DNA of 64,000 nucleotides from Demequina sp. B12 (lineage in GTDB: Bacteria; Actinomycetota; Actinomycetes; Actinomycetales; Demequinaceae). Below, piece after piece: positions 9,286-19,556 of the stretch. The stretch covers positions 186,001 through 250,000 of the forward strand of contig NZ_JAPEHU010000002.1 in NCBI RefSeq assembly GCF_028823635.1, in the 5' to 3' direction. The stretch's first letter is position 1; each line of letters begins with the position of its first letter. The position numbers were made by a program, and so were the translations under genes. The notes under the pieces were generated by a model. The model made no database searches. It had not been told where the DNA came from and worked only from the letters and a program-made list of their open reading frames with translations.

Positions 9286-10542
9286 GTGACCGGATCTACC
9301 GTTGCCGTCCTGGTGGCGGTGGGTGTGCTGTCCTTGCTCGGGGCCGCAGTACTGCATGCCATTGTCGCGGCGTTTGAGCAGCTTCCCCACGCTCGCGAAC
9401 GGGAGCTCGCGCACGCGTTGCGGCCCGACGGCAAACCCACGAAGGTCGCGCGTTGGGCAGCGCTCGATGAGCATCCCGACGATGCTGCCTCGGTGGCGTA
9501 CGCGGTGTGCGAGGCGGTCGCGATTGTGTGCACCACGCTGGTGGTGGGCGCGGTCACGCAAGCGTGGGAATGGCCGGTTGCGCTGACGGTTGTGGTCGCG
9601 GTCGCCATTGCCGCCGCATCATCCTTGGTGGTGGCGCGTGCTGTGCCGCGCCAGATCGCTCGCCGCGCGCCGGAAGGGTCCATTCGGGTGCTCGCCGGGA
9701 CAGGATGGATCCTCACCCGGAGTGCTGGGCCGCTCAAGACGCTGCTCCCGGCGCTCAAGGCCCCACCGCTCGCTGAGCCTGAGGATCTCGTAGAGCAGGC
9801 TCAGGATGCGCTGGAGGCCGAGGACGCAGAGCTGCTGAGATCAGTCGTGAGCCTCGGCGACACCCTCACGCGCGAAGTCATGGTTCCCCGCACGGACATG
9901 ATCACGATCGCGTCCGGTACGCCGGCGCGCAAAGCGATGGTGCTGTTTATGCGTTCGGGCTTCTCCCGGGTGCCCGTCATCGGCGACGACATCGACGACA
10001 CGATCGGAGTGCTGTACCTCAAGGACGTCGTGGCACGCACGTGGGATGACACGCGTGCACTCGGTGCGCCCGTCGAGGACTTCATGCGGGAAGCGGAGTT
10101 CATTCCCGAGTCCGTGCCGGTCGACGACCTGCTGCGGCGTATGCAGGACGAGGTGTTCCACATGGCGATCGTGGTCGATGAGTTCGGCGGTGTCGCCGGG
10201 CTGGTGACGATCGAGGATGCCTTGGAAGAGATCGTGGGGGAGGTGGTCGATGAACACGACCGCACCGTTCAAGAAGTTGAGCGCGTCACCGACGGTGTGT
10301 ACCGCATCCCCGCCCGTATGGACTTGGACGACCTCGCTGAGCTGTTTGACGTCGTCATTGAGGACGAGGACGTCGAAACCGCAGCGGGCCTGCTAGCGAA
10401 GTCCTTGGGTAAGGTGCCGATCCGCGGCGCCCGCGCATCGGCCCACGGGCTGGTCTTGACTGCTGAGAGAATGGAAGGACGGCGTAGGCGATTGACGACG
10501 TTGCTGGTGGAAGCCGCTCCTGAGGAGGAATCTGATGACTGA
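9286..10542 (+). CDS. CNNM/CorC-family membrane protein with paired CBS domains
   Basis: 418 residues. The N-terminal part has about three or four hydrophobic segments (DUF21/CNNM region), followed by the linker REVMVPRTDMITI, two CBS domains (GFSRVPVIGDD... and MAIVVDEFGGVAGLVTIEDALEEIVGE) and a C-terminal CorC/HlyC domain. Family members are implicated in magnesium or cobalt efflux, and older annotations call them hemolysins. GTG start 5 bases after ybeY. It overlaps era by 8 bases. Confidence 0.9.
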   Translation: MTGSTVAVLVAVGVLSLLGAAVLHAIVAAFEQLPHARERELAHALRPDGKPTKVARWAALDEHPDDAASVAYAVCEAVAIVCTTLVVGAVTQAWEWPVALTVVVAVAIAAASSLVVARAVPRQIARRAPEGSIRVLAGTGWILTRSAGPLKTLLPALKAPPLAEPEDLVEQAQDALEAEDAELLRSVVSLGDTLTREVMVPRTDMITIASGTPARKAMVLFMRSGFSRVPVIGDDIDDTIGVLYLKDVVARTWDDTRALGAPVEDFMREAEFIPESVPVDDLLRRMQDEVFHMAIVVDEFGGVAGLVTIEDALEEIVGEVVDEHDRTVQEVERVTDGVYRIPARMDLDDLAELFDVVIEDEDVETAAGLLAKSLGKVPIRGARASAHGLVLTAERMEGRRRRLTTLLVEAAPEEESDD

Positions 10543-11443
10543 ACCGACCGCTCACCGCAGCGGCTTCGCATGCTTTGTGGGACGCCCCAATGTGGGTAAA
10601 TCCACGCTCATGAATGCGCTGGTGGGAGAGAAGGTCGCGATCATGTCGTCGCGCCCGCAAACAACGCGACGCGCTATCCGGGGCATCGTCAACAGGGACG
10701 ATGCGCAGATGGTGATCGTCGATACGCCAGGTTTGCACCGTCCACGCACGCTTTTGGGTGAGCGCTTGAATGACCTGGTGCGGGAGACCTTCGCTGAGGT
10801 TGATGTCATCGGCTTCTGTCTGCCGGCAGACGAGAAGGTGGGCCCGGGCGACAAGTGGATTGCTCGCGAGCTGGGGGAAGCGCGGGCTCCCGTGGTCGCG
10901 ATCGTCACCAAGGTTGACAAGGTTTCGCGCGACAAGGTCGCCGAGCACCTCCTGGCTGTCCAGGAACTCGGTGAGTGGGCGGACATCGTCCCTGTGTCAT
11001 CGGTCAAGGACATCCAGGTTGATGTGTTGGTTGATGTGCTGGCGGCGCATCTTCCCGAGGGGCCGCCGCTGTATCCCGAAGGGCATGTGACGGACGAGCC
11101 GGAAGACGTGCGGATTGCAGAGTTGATCCGCGAGGCGGCGTTGGAGGGCGTGCGCGATGAACTTCCACACTCCATTGCCGTCGTGATCGAGGAGATGGTG
11201 GAGCCGGGTGAGGATACGTCCCAGCGGGATGTGTTGGAGATCCGTGCCCAGGTGTTCGTGGAGCGCGACTCGCAAAAGGGCATCATCATTGGCCGCGGTG
11301 GGGCACGCCTGAAAGACGTGGGCGCGACCGCTCGCCAAGACATCCAACGGCTGCTGGGCCGCAAGGTGTTCCTGGATCTCCACGTCAAGGTCGCGAAGGA
11401 TTGGCAGCGCGACCCCAAGCAGTTGGGACGCCTAGGTTTCTAG
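10535..11443 (+). CDS. era: Era GTPase
   Basis: Essential Ras-like GTPase that binds the 3' end of 16S rRNA during 30S assembly. 302 residues: P-loop GRPNVGKST (16-24), switch II DTPGLHRPR, TKVDK (G4), and a C-terminal KH domain with IIIGRGGARL (near 250). The ATG overlaps the preceding gene, and GAGGAGG lies about 7 bases upstream. It is the last gene of the hrcA-era string. The adjacent ybeY and phoH act in the same pathway. Confidence 0.97.
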   Translation: MTEPTAHRSGFACFVGRPNVGKSTLMNALVGEKVAIMSSRPQTTRRAIRGIVNRDDAQMVIVDTPGLHRPRTLLGERLNDLVRETFAEVDVIGFCLPADEKVGPGDKWIARELGEARAPVVAIVTKVDKVSRDKVAEHLLAVQELGEWADIVPVSSVKDIQVDVLVDVLAAHLPEGPPLYPEGHVTDEPEDVRIAELIREAALEGVRDELPHSIAVVIEEMVEPGEDTSQRDVLEIRAQVFVERDSQKGIIIGRGGARLKDVGATARQDIQRLLGRKVFLDLHVKVAKDWQRDPKQLGRLGF

Positions 11444-11486
11444 CAGCATGTGCCGGGGCGCCGATGCGTCCGCTATGGTGGACGGC

Positions 11487-11515
11487 ATGCGTGCACTCTC
11501 GCTACTCCTTACGTG

Positions 11516-11531
<16 letters not shown>
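11487..11531 (+). CDS. leuL: leuA leader peptide (14 residues, Leu-rich)
   Basis: A short frame reading MRALSLLLTCRDEA then TAG, with four Leu codons (CTC, CTA, CTC, CTT) in a run of five codons. It lies 76 bases before leuA and flows into a strong hairpin, the architecture of ribosome-mediated attenuation for leucine biosynthesis, as predicted for leuA in other Actinobacteria. TATGGT at 11474-11479 lies exactly 7 bases before the ATG, so the leader itself seems leaderless. Low leucyl-tRNA would stall the ribosome at the Leu run and prevent hairpin formation. Confidence 0.85.
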
Positions 11532-13350
<1,819 letters not shown>

Positions 13351-13409
13351 GGAGGGCCTGGAAGCCTTTTCCCAGGGATCTCACCGGTCTGGGGACCTAG
13401 ACTGGGGCC

Positions 13410-13940
13410 ATGCTGACGCCCGTGATGAGACGCACCGCTGGTGCGGTTCTTGTGGCGGGCGCAGCGGCCCTGGTGCTCGTGAGCTGCACCGCCGCGTCGG
13501 AAGCGGGGGACGCGGCGGACAACCTCCCGGACCTCTCCGTTCAGGACTTCACGTTGATTGACTGCGCGGACTCGGTGGTGTGGGGCGGTCAGCTTGACAC
13601 TCCGCGGCGTCCGTACGTTCAGGAGTGCTGGACGGGCTCTCCGCGTCTGCCTTTTGATGAGGAAGCGCAGGACATCATGTACACGATCCTCGCGCAGACC
13701 GATGCGGTGGATGTGTCTGCGGAGATATGCCCGGAGGATTCGTTCTATGACACGGCGGCCGTCGCCTGCCGTGCGGCTGAGGACGGGGCCGTACGCTACA
13801 GGGTGGTCGTGGCCTTGACTCAGCCCGCTTTGGTCCTCCATTCACTTCCCGACGAGCCCACTGAGGAAGAGATTGACGAAGCACTGTCGGGAGCGACCGT
13901 CGAGGTGTTGCTTGCCACAGAGGAAGTTTCGGAGCCCTAA
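13410..13940 (+). CDS. Putative lipoprotein of unknown function
   Basis: 176 residues beginning with a lipoprotein signal (MRRTAGAVLVAGAAALVLVSC, lipobox VLVSC). The remaining roughly 145 residues are acidic and contain six further cysteines, possibly in disulphides, including DCADSVVW, QECWTGS, EICPED and VACRAA. I do not recognise a family; it resembles septum-formation-type lipoproteins of Actinobacteria only loosely. TAGACT at 13398-13403 is 6 bases before the ATG, a leaderless promoter pattern. It ends in a one-base TAATG overlap with the next gene. Confidence 0.75.
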   Translation: MLTPVMRRTAGAVLVAGAAALVLVSCTAASEAGDAADNLPDLSVQDFTLIDCADSVVWGGQLDTPRRPYVQECWTGSPRLPFDEEAQDIMYTILAQTDAVDVSAEICPEDSFYDTAAVACRAAEDGAVRYRVVVALTQPALVLHSLPDEPTEEEIDEALSGATVEVLLATEEVSEP

Positions 13941-14383
13941 TGCCTGTACGAGTTCGACGTTTTGCGCCGCGCGACACTGACGCTGTCGTGGAGCTGTGGC
14001 GTGAGTGCTTTCCTACGGATCCCGCGCGCAATGCTCCTGCAGAGCTGATCGCTCGGAAGTGTGCTCGGGACCCCGACTTGTTCTGGGTCGCCTGTGAGGT
14101 AAGTGACGGCGTTGACGCTGTGGTTGGTGCGGCGATGGCCGGTTATGACGGAGTTCGAGGCTGGTTGTATCACGTCGCCGTGACACCTGAGCGTCGTCGT
14201 GAGGGAATCGCGACCGCGCTCGTGGGCCGTGCGGTTGCCGAGCTTGAGGTCTTGGGCTGCCCCAAGGTCAACTTGCAGGTGCGGTCAACGAACAGCGAGG
14301 TGCTGGGCTTCTATCGTTCGCTCGGCTGGAGCGTTGACGAGGTGGAGTCGCTAGGGCGGACCCTGATGGTTCAGGAGTCCTGA
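13940..14383 (+). CDS. GNAT acetyltransferase (YpeA/RimI-like)
   Basis: 147-residue GCN5-related N-acetyltransferase. Acetyl-CoA-binding motif A is [18 protein letters not shown], followed by [14 protein letters not shown] and GFYRSLGW, a pattern close to E. coli YpeA. Substrate unknown. The start overlaps the previous stop (TAATG), and recO begins 2 bases after its stop, so it sits in a compact unit, but nothing links its function to recombination or to leucine. Confidence 0.85.
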   Translation: MPVRVRRFAPRDTDAVVELWRECFPTDPARNAPAELIARKCARDPDLFWVACEVSDGVDAVVGAAMAGYDGVRGWLYHVAVTPERRREGIATALVGRAVAELEVLGCPKVNLQVRSTNSEVLGFYRSLGWSVDEVESLGRTLMVQES

Positions 14384-14385
14384 CA

Positions 14386-15144
14386 GTGCCCCTGTATCGC
14401 GATCACGCGATTGTGATGCGGACTCACAAACTGGGTGAGGCAGACCGCATCGTCACGATGCTGACTCGGTCCCATGGAAAGGTGCGCGCGGTCGCTAAAG
14501 GAGTGCGCCGTACGACGAGCCGCATCGGCTCACGCATGGAGCCTTTCATGCTGGTCGATGTGCAACTGTATGAGGGGCGCAATCTGGACATCGTGAGCCA
14601 GGTGGAAACACGTGAGCCGTACGCGCGCCGCATCGCTGAGGACTATGCGTTGTTTACTGCGGCGACGGCGATGGTGGAAACGGTCGACAAGTTGGTCGAC
14701 CACGAGAAAGAGGACGCGTCCGAGCAGTACAGACTTCTTCATGGCGGCCTTGCGGCGTTGAGTCGGCGTGCCCACGACCCGGGGCTCGTCCTCGACAGTT
14801 TCTTGTTGCGTTCGCTCGCGCTCGCTGGTTACGAGCCGAGCTTCGACGAATGTGCGTCGTGCGCGAAGCCTGGACCGCATCGGGCCTTCGCTGTGGCTGG
14901 TGGTGGCGCAGTGTGTGAGGCGTGCCGCCCACCTGGCGCTGCTGCCCCGAGTCCCGAGGTCTTCGACCTGTTGCACGCTCTGCTCAGCGGCGAGTGGGAA
15001 CGGGCGGACGCGTCGGTGGACCGGTCCCGTCGCGATGCGGCAGGCCTCATCGCAGCCTATGCGCAGTTCCACCTCGAGAAGAAGGTGCGTTCCCTCAGCC
15101 ATGTCGACAGGGGAGTGCCGTCCGCGTTGACTCCGCCCCGATAG
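14386..15144 (+). CDS. recO: RecO recombination mediator
   Basis: Helps load RecA at gaps with RecF/RecR and anneals single strands. 252 residues: N-terminal OB fold ([19 protein letters not shown], then KGVRRTTSR) and a zinc finger with C156, C159, C177 and C180. GTG start 2 bases after the GNAT stop. Adjacent uppS is the common actinobacterial neighbour. Its last codons contain the likely -10 box (TAGGCT, 15142-15147) of uppS. Confidence 0.93.
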   Translation: MPLYRDHAIVMRTHKLGEADRIVTMLTRSHGKVRAVAKGVRRTTSRIGSRMEPFMLVDVQLYEGRNLDIVSQVETREPYARRIAEDYALFTAATAMVETVDKLVDHEKEDASEQYRLLHGGLAALSRRAHDPGLVLDSFLLRSLALAGYEPSFDECASCAKPGPHRAFAVAGGGAVCEACRPPGAAAPSPEVFDLLHALLSGEWERADASVDRSRRDAAGLIAAYAQFHLEKKVRSLSHVDRGVPSALTPPR

Positions 15145-15154
15145 GCTGACGGAC

Positions 15155-15913
15155 GTGACCTACGACAAGCCTTTTCCTCACCCTGGCGGTGCCGTCGCAC
15201 CTGAGTTTCCGGCTGGTGCTGTGCCGGCTCACGTGGCTGTTGTCATGGATGGCAACGGCCGCTGGGCTAAGGAGCGCGGGCTTGCACGGACGGCGGGCCA
15301 TGAGCGCGGCGAAGCGTCGCTCATGGACGTGGTCGCGGGCGCAATCGAGGTGGGCGTCACCCATGTGAGCGCATACGCGTTCTCGACGGAGAACTGGAAG
15401 CGCAGCCCTGACGAGGTGCGGTTCCTGATGGGCTTCAACCGTGACGTCATTGCGCGCCGGCGCGAGGAGATGCATGCGTGGGGTGTCCGCGTCCGTTGGG
15501 CGGGTCGTCGGCCCAAACTGTGGAAGTCCGTCATCAAGGAGTTGGAGAAAACTGAAGAAGTCACCCAGGACAACACTGGTCTGACGTTGACGATGTGTGT
15601 GAACTATGGGGGACGTGCGGAAATCGCCGATGCCGCGCGCGAGATTGCGCGCAAGGTTGCGGCGGGACAGATCAACCCGGACAAGGTGACGGAGAAAACC
15701 CTGGCCGCCCACCTGGATGAGCCAGACATGCCTGACGTGGACCTGTTCTGGCGTTCCAGTGGCGAGCAACGATCAAGCAACTTCCTGCCGTGGCAGGCGG
15801 CCTACGCGGAGTACGTGTTCTCGGACGTGCTGTGGCCGGACGTGGACCGTACGCACCTGTGGGCAGCTATTGAGGAATACGCACGGCGGAACCGGCGTTT
15901 CGGCGCAGCCTAG
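15155..15913 (+). CDS. uppS: Isoprenyl transferase / undecaprenyl diphosphate synthase (UppS)
   Basis: cis-Prenyltransferase that builds the polyprenyl diphosphate carrier for cell-wall synthesis. 252 residues. [11 protein letters not shown] with catalytic D32, [16 protein letters not shown], and a C-terminal block [17 protein letters not shown] that departs slightly from the usual RTSGExRLSNFL. TAGGCT-N7-GTG upstream suggests a leaderless start. Its 3' end overlaps the convergent DedA-like gene by 47 bases. Confidence 0.94.
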   Translation: MTYDKPFPHPGGAVAPEFPAGAVPAHVAVVMDGNGRWAKERGLARTAGHERGEASLMDVVAGAIEVGVTHVSAYAFSTENWKRSPDEVRFLMGFNRDVIARRREEMHAWGVRVRWAGRRPKLWKSVIKELEKTEEVTQDNTGLTLTMCVNYGGRAEIADAAREIARKVAAGQINPDKVTEKTLAAHLDEPDMPDVDLFWRSSGEQRSSNFLPWQAAYAEYVFSDVLWPDVDRTHLWAAIEEYARRNRRFGAA

Positions 15914-16424
15914 TGGCGCCGTAAGCAAGCGCGACGACGGTGATGACGCCGCCGAGGAACCACCAGGGAGACTGCTTCCACAACTCAATGAGGGTGACGG
16001 AGATGCCCCCGTAGATGAAGGCCCAGGCCGCGCATCCGGGCAGCATCGCGACCGTGAAAAGATCCCACCGCATCCGCGTGTAGCCCGCTGTCGTCAGCAC
16101 AATGGTTTGGAACCCGACGGTGAGGAAACACAGCGGGACTCCAATGAATCCCCACTTTTCCAAGAACTGTTGAGCCCTGTCCATTGCGGGACCCGACATC
16201 TTCTGGGCGATCCGGCTTCGCGCGGTAGCTGGCGGTGGGGGTGCGGTAGCGCCGGAGGAATCGCCTTCCGTTGCTCCTGCCTGCAGCGCCACGGCATCGG
16301 CCCCACGACGCAACCAGCGGCCTACCCAGTAGGTACCTTGGGAGCGGAAGAACACCACCATGAACAAAAATGGAACGATGGCCCACCACCCCAGATCGGT
16401 GATGAAGCCGGGAACTCCTGCCAT
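15867..16424 (-). CDS. DedA/VTT-like small membrane protein
   Basis: 185 residues. An N-terminal hydrophobic segment ([14 protein letters not shown]) with [11 protein letters not shown] is followed by a Pro-rich linker, then [31 protein letters not shown] and [11 protein letters not shown], a reduced DedA/SNARE-associated-like core, and a last membrane segment. DedA proteins include flippases for undecaprenyl phosphate; whether this one is functional in that way is inference. Its ATG overlaps the zur stop (ATGA), so it is the last gene of the Zur-linked operon. It overlaps uppS tail to tail. Confidence 0.75.
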   Translation of the reverse strand: MAGVPGFITDLGWWAIVPFLFMVVFFRSQGTYWVGRWLRRGADAVALQAGATEGDSSGATAPPPPATARSRIAQKMSGPAMDRAQQFLEKWGFIGVPLCFLTVGFQTIVLTTAGYTRMRWDLFTVAMLPGCAAWAFIYGGISVTLIELWKQSPWWFLGGVITVVALAYGATRLRRNAGSAVRIPQ

Positions 16425-16837
16425 CAGGTGCCCTGCGTGGCGCAGCGTTCACACACGCCGGTGACTTCGACGGTGTGATCGATCTGCGAAAATCCCAGAC
16501 TCGCAGCCATGGACTGTGCCCACTCTTCGAACTGCGGCACTTCGATGTCCTTGGCTGTACCGCATACGCGGCACCGTAGGTGGTGGTGGTGCTCGTCCAC
16601 GGTTTCACAGCGGCGGTACAGCGTCTCGCCCGATTCTGTGACAACGGAGTCCACTTCGCCAGCCTCAGCAAGCGCCTGGAGCGAGCGGTACACGGTGGCT
16701 AGCCCCACGGTCGAACCGCCATGACGCAACGTGTCGTGCCAGGACTGTGCTGAACGGAACTCTTCGCTCGATTCGAGCGCCTCAAGGACCGCAACACGCT
16801 GCTTAGTCATGCGTGGGGTAGGCGATGGTGCGGTCAT
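16424..16837 (-). CDS. zur: Zur-type Fur-family repressor
   Basis: 137-residue Fur-family metalloregulator. Winged helix: MTKQRVAVLEAL, SAQSWHDTLRHGGSTVGLATVYRSLQALAEAG. Metal sites: DEHHHHLRCRVCG, and the C-terminal VCERC completing a structural Cys4 zinc site. It overlaps znuB upstream and the DedA-like gene downstream by 4 bases each. Location inside a znu operon, and Zur-type palindromes in front of znuA and of the zinc-free ribosomal protein operon, argue for a zinc sensor rather than an iron one. Confidence 0.9.
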   Translation of the reverse strand: MTAPSPTPRMTKQRVAVLEALESSEEFRSAQSWHDTLRHGGSTVGLATVYRSLQALAEAGEVDSVVTESGETLYRRCETVDEHHHHLRCRVCGTAKDIEVPQFEEWAQSMAASLGFSQIDHTVEVTGVCERCATQGT

Positions 16838-17727
16838 GCGGAGGCCTCCTGGTCGCGTAGGTCTGCCCGCAGTGCAGCGGAGTCACGGCGGTGGCGGTGC
16901 TTCTTGAGCAAAGCCACACCAGAGGCGACCACCACATACAGGAGCACGCCCAGAACAACAATCAGCGCGCCTGGCTGCAGGTTGTGGAACAGCGTAATAC
17001 CCACACCGGTGACACACAGCACCACGCCGATCACCATCGCGAAGGTCATGGTCTTGCTGAACGACCTGGTGATGAGTTGGCTGATCGCCACTGGGAGAAT
17101 CATGAGCCCGGACACGAGCAGGACGCCCACCACACGCATCGACGCCGTGATCGTGACTGCGGACAGCACAGCGACCACCATGTTGAGCGCACCTACGGGA
17201 AGCCCCGTCGAGAATGCGAACTCCTGGTCATGCGTCACAGCGAACAGTGCGGGGCGCAGCCCCAGGCCAATGACGAGAATGATGACCGCCATGATCACGG
17301 TCACCCACACGTCGTCCCAACTCACGGTACTGATGGAGCCGAAGAGGTAGCCCATGAGGTTGGCGTTCGATCCACCGGCCATGGAGATCAGAAGCACGCC
17401 GGAGGCGATGCCGCCGTAAAACATGATCGCCATAATCACGTCCGCAGCGGCGATGCCGCGGGCTCGCATACGTTCGATCACGACCGCTCCAGTGATGGCG
17501 AACACGATGGCTCCGGGGATAGCGAGCGCATCCTTCTGGGCAAGCCCTGCCCACGAACCCGCGAGCCAACCTGCCGCGACACCCGCGAGCGCGACGTGGC
17601 CAATGCCATCGCCCAGCAACGCCATGCGGCGGTGCACCAAGTACGTGCCCACGATGGGCGCGGTGGCACCCACCATGATGGCGACTAGCAGCATGCGCTG
17701 CACGATCGGATCAGTCAGCAAACTCAC
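16834..17727 (-). CDS. znuB: Zinc ABC transporter permease (ZnuB-like)
   Basis: About 297 residues, ABC-3 family integral membrane permease with eight or nine hydrophobic segments. The conserved LLGDGIGHVALAGVAAG motif lies early in the protein. Forms the channel for Zn2+ delivered by the binding protein. The GTG at 17727 is chosen since it overlaps the znuC stop (GTGA) and has GGGAGG upstream; a TTG at 17742 is the alternative. The His/Arg-rich C-terminus (KKHRHRRDSAA) is cytoplasmic. Confidence 0.93.
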   Translation of the reverse strand: MSLLTDPIVQRMLLVAIMVGATAPIVGTYLVHRRMALLGDGIGHVALAGVAAGWLAGSWAGLAQKDALAIPGAIVFAITGAVVIERMRARGIAAADVIMAIMFYGGIASGVLLISMAGGSNANLMGYLFGSISTVSWDDVWVTVIMAVIILVIGLGLRPALFAVTHDQEFAFSTGLPVGALNMVVAVLSAVTITASMRVVGVLLVSGLMILPVAISQLITRSFSKTMTFAMVIGVVLCVTGVGITLFHNLQPGALIVVLGVLLYVVVASGVALLKKHRHRRDSAALRADLRDQEASA

Positions 17728-18521
17728 TTGCGTACCTCCCAAGCAAACGGTGACGCAGGCGGTTCCGGCACGTCGGTGTGCGCGTGGTCATGGTCGTGCC
17801 CCGGCAGGGCGTGGACGCCCAGGGCACGAGGTGGCTCGCCCACATGAGTGACGCAGCCGTGTTCGAGGACGACGGCGTGGTCGATGAGTGAAGCCAGGGC
17901 CCCGAGTTCATGGAGCACGATCACCACCGCGCCACCCGCGTCGCGTTTGCGCTGGAGCGCTGCCGCGAGGGCTTCCTGGCTGGGGACATCGACACCAGCC
18001 ATAGGTTCGTCGAGGATCAGCAACTCAGGTTCGCGCACCATGGCGCGAGCGATGAGCACGCGCTGTTGCTGGCCCCCGGACAGGGTGGAGACATCTTTGT
18101 GGGCCTGAGCTTCAACGCCCAAGTCCTCGAGTGCGGCAAGTGCGCGTGCGCGGGCACCGCGCGGTGGGCGCAGGCGTCCCGCTCCGAGTAGGCCAGAGGT
18201 CACCACTTCGAGGGCGGTGGCGGACACACCCGAACCAGCGCCCATGCGCTGGGGGACATACCCGACGCGGTGGGCATGCTTGCGGGAACGGGGCTCGCCG
18301 AACACCTCGATTGTTTCTGCTGTCGAGGGGATAGCGCCCACGACGGCTCGCACCAACGTGGACTTTCCGGAGCCATTTCCACCCATGACTGCGACTGCCT
18401 GGCCGTGATGAGCGTCAAAGTCGACGCCATGGAGGATTTCGTGCCCGCCTAAACGCACGCGCACCCCGCGTGCAACGAGTGCAGGCGGGGTGGCGGCAGC
18501 GGAGTTGTCAGCTACATGCAA
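17724..18521 (-). CDS. znuC: Zinc ABC transporter ATP-binding protein (ZnuC-like)
   Basis: 265 residues. Walker A GGNGSGKST, Q-loop VPQR, signature LSGGQQQR, Walker B LLILDEP, H-loop LHE. The C-terminus carries GHDHDHAH, a probable metal-sensing or buffering tail. Powers zinc uptake with ZnuB and ZnuA. ATG at 18521, overlapping znuA by 14 bases. Confidence 0.94.
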   Translation of the reverse strand: MHVADNSAAATPPALVARGVRVRLGGHEILHGVDFDAHHGQAVAVMGGNGSGKSTLVRAVVGAIPSTAETIEVFGEPRSRKHAHRVGYVPQRMGAGSGVSATALEVVTSGLLGAGRLRPPRGARARALAALEDLGVEAQAHKDVSTLSGGQQQRVLIARAMVREPELLILDEPMAGVDVPSQEALAAALQRKRDAGGAVVIVLHELGALASLIDHAVVLEHGCVTHVGEPPRALGVHALPGHDHDHAHTDVPEPPASPFAWEVRK

Positions 18522-19506
18522 GGCCGGTCCTCAGCGCTTCAAGGTTGCGGTTCATGACTCCAAGGTAGTCGTCTCCGTCCACAACGGACTCTAGGGGGTC
18601 CAGGACGGCGACTTCTACGCCTGCGTCTTCGGCTAGGGAGTCGGCCACGGACGCCGATACTTCAGAATCGGTGAAGATCGTGGTGGCGCCGGTCTCGAGA
18701 ACGAGGTCGCGCACCTCGCGGACGCGCGCAGGTGAAGGCTCTGCCTCGGGGTCGATGCCAGACAGGCCTTCTTGGGCGAGGTCGTAGGCAAGTGCCATGT
18801 AGCCGAAAGCTTCGTGTCCGACGTACAGGTCGCGGCGTTCGCAGGTGGCGAGGCCTTCAGTAAAAGCGGTGTCGAGATCGTTCAGGTCTGTGATGAGTTC
18901 CTGCCCACGCTCCTCGTAAGCCGCTGCGTTGTCGGGGTCGAGCTCGGAGAACTCTGCAATGACGTCGGTGGTGTACTCGGCGAGAAGCGTGGGGTCTTGC
19001 CAGAAGTGGGGATCCGCAGAGCCGTGGTCGTGGCCGTCGTGGTCCTCTGCGTCCTCGTGGTCGTGGTCGTCTTCTGCATGGTCGTGGCCTTCGTGGGCCT
19101 CTTCCGCGTGGATTGCTACGGCTTCGCTGTTCTCGTCAACGATGTGGTGGGCGTCAAGGGTGCGAACCTCGGTGGTCTCCACGGCGGCGTCGATTGCCGG
19201 CTGGAAGTCAGAGAGGTACAGAACGGTGTCCATGGTCTGCATGGCACGCACTGTGGCGGGAGAGATCTCTGAGTCGTGGGGCTCCACGCCGGGGGAGATG
19301 AGTGTCTCGATGGTGACGTCGTCGCCGCCGACCCGTTCGGCGACAAACTGCAGCGGATAGAACGCGGTGCCGACGGTGAGTGCAGCCGCGGATGACGCGT
19401 CACCAGACGCTGCGGTGTCTGAGCCTGAGGTGGCGTCTGTGGAGCAGCCGGCAAGGAGAAGGGTGCCGATCGCGCCGGTGACGGCCATGGTGCGGGTGAG
19501 GTTCAT
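18508..19506 (-). CDS. znuA: Zinc-binding lipoprotein (ZnuA-like, cluster A-I)
   Basis: 332 residues with a lipoprotein signal ending in LLLAGC. Solute-binding protein of the ZnuA/TroA group. A His/Asp-rich loop (HEGHDHAEDDHDHED and on, about residues 130-160) is typical of zinc rather than manganese proteins. GVEPHDSEISP and DPHFWQDP contain conserved ligand histidines. First gene of the minus-strand operon. A 17-bp Zur-type palindrome lies 20 bases upstream of the start, so expression should rise under zinc shortage. Confidence 0.94.
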   Translation of the reverse strand: MNLTRTMAVTGAIGTLLLAGCSTDATSGSDTAASGDASSAAALTVGTAFYPLQFVAERVGGDDVTIETLISPGVEPHDSEISPATVRAMQTMDTVLYLSDFQPAIDAAVETTEVRTLDAHHIVDENSEAVAIHAEEAHEGHDHAEDDHDHEDAEDHDGHDHGSADPHFWQDPTLLAEYTTDVIAEFSELDPDNAAAYEERGQELITDLNDLDTAFTEGLATCERRDLYVGHEAFGYMALAYDLAQEGLSGIDPEAEPSPARVREVRDLVLETGATTIFTDSEVSASVADSLAEDAGVEVAVLDPLESVVDGDDYLGVMNRNLEALRTGLACS

Positions 19507-19525
19507 ATGTCCAGTCTAAGTTCTA

Positions 19526-19542
19526 TTGATAATCATTGTCAA
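19526..19542. promoter_or_regulatory. Zur box in front of znuA
   Basis: TTGATAATCATTGTCAA, a 17-bp palindrome with one mismatched pair, of the Fur/Zur AATNATT class. It ends 20 bases from the znuA start codon, within the promoter region of the znu operon. A related palindrome precedes the alternative ribosomal protein operon. Confidence 0.85.
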
Positions 19543-19556
19543 AGTTGGGAACGTGG

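Noticed and set aside
16891..17688. His/Asp-rich plus-strand frame that looks metal-binding
   Set aside because: Antisense to znuB; the His and Asp richness comes from the complement of hydrophobic codons.
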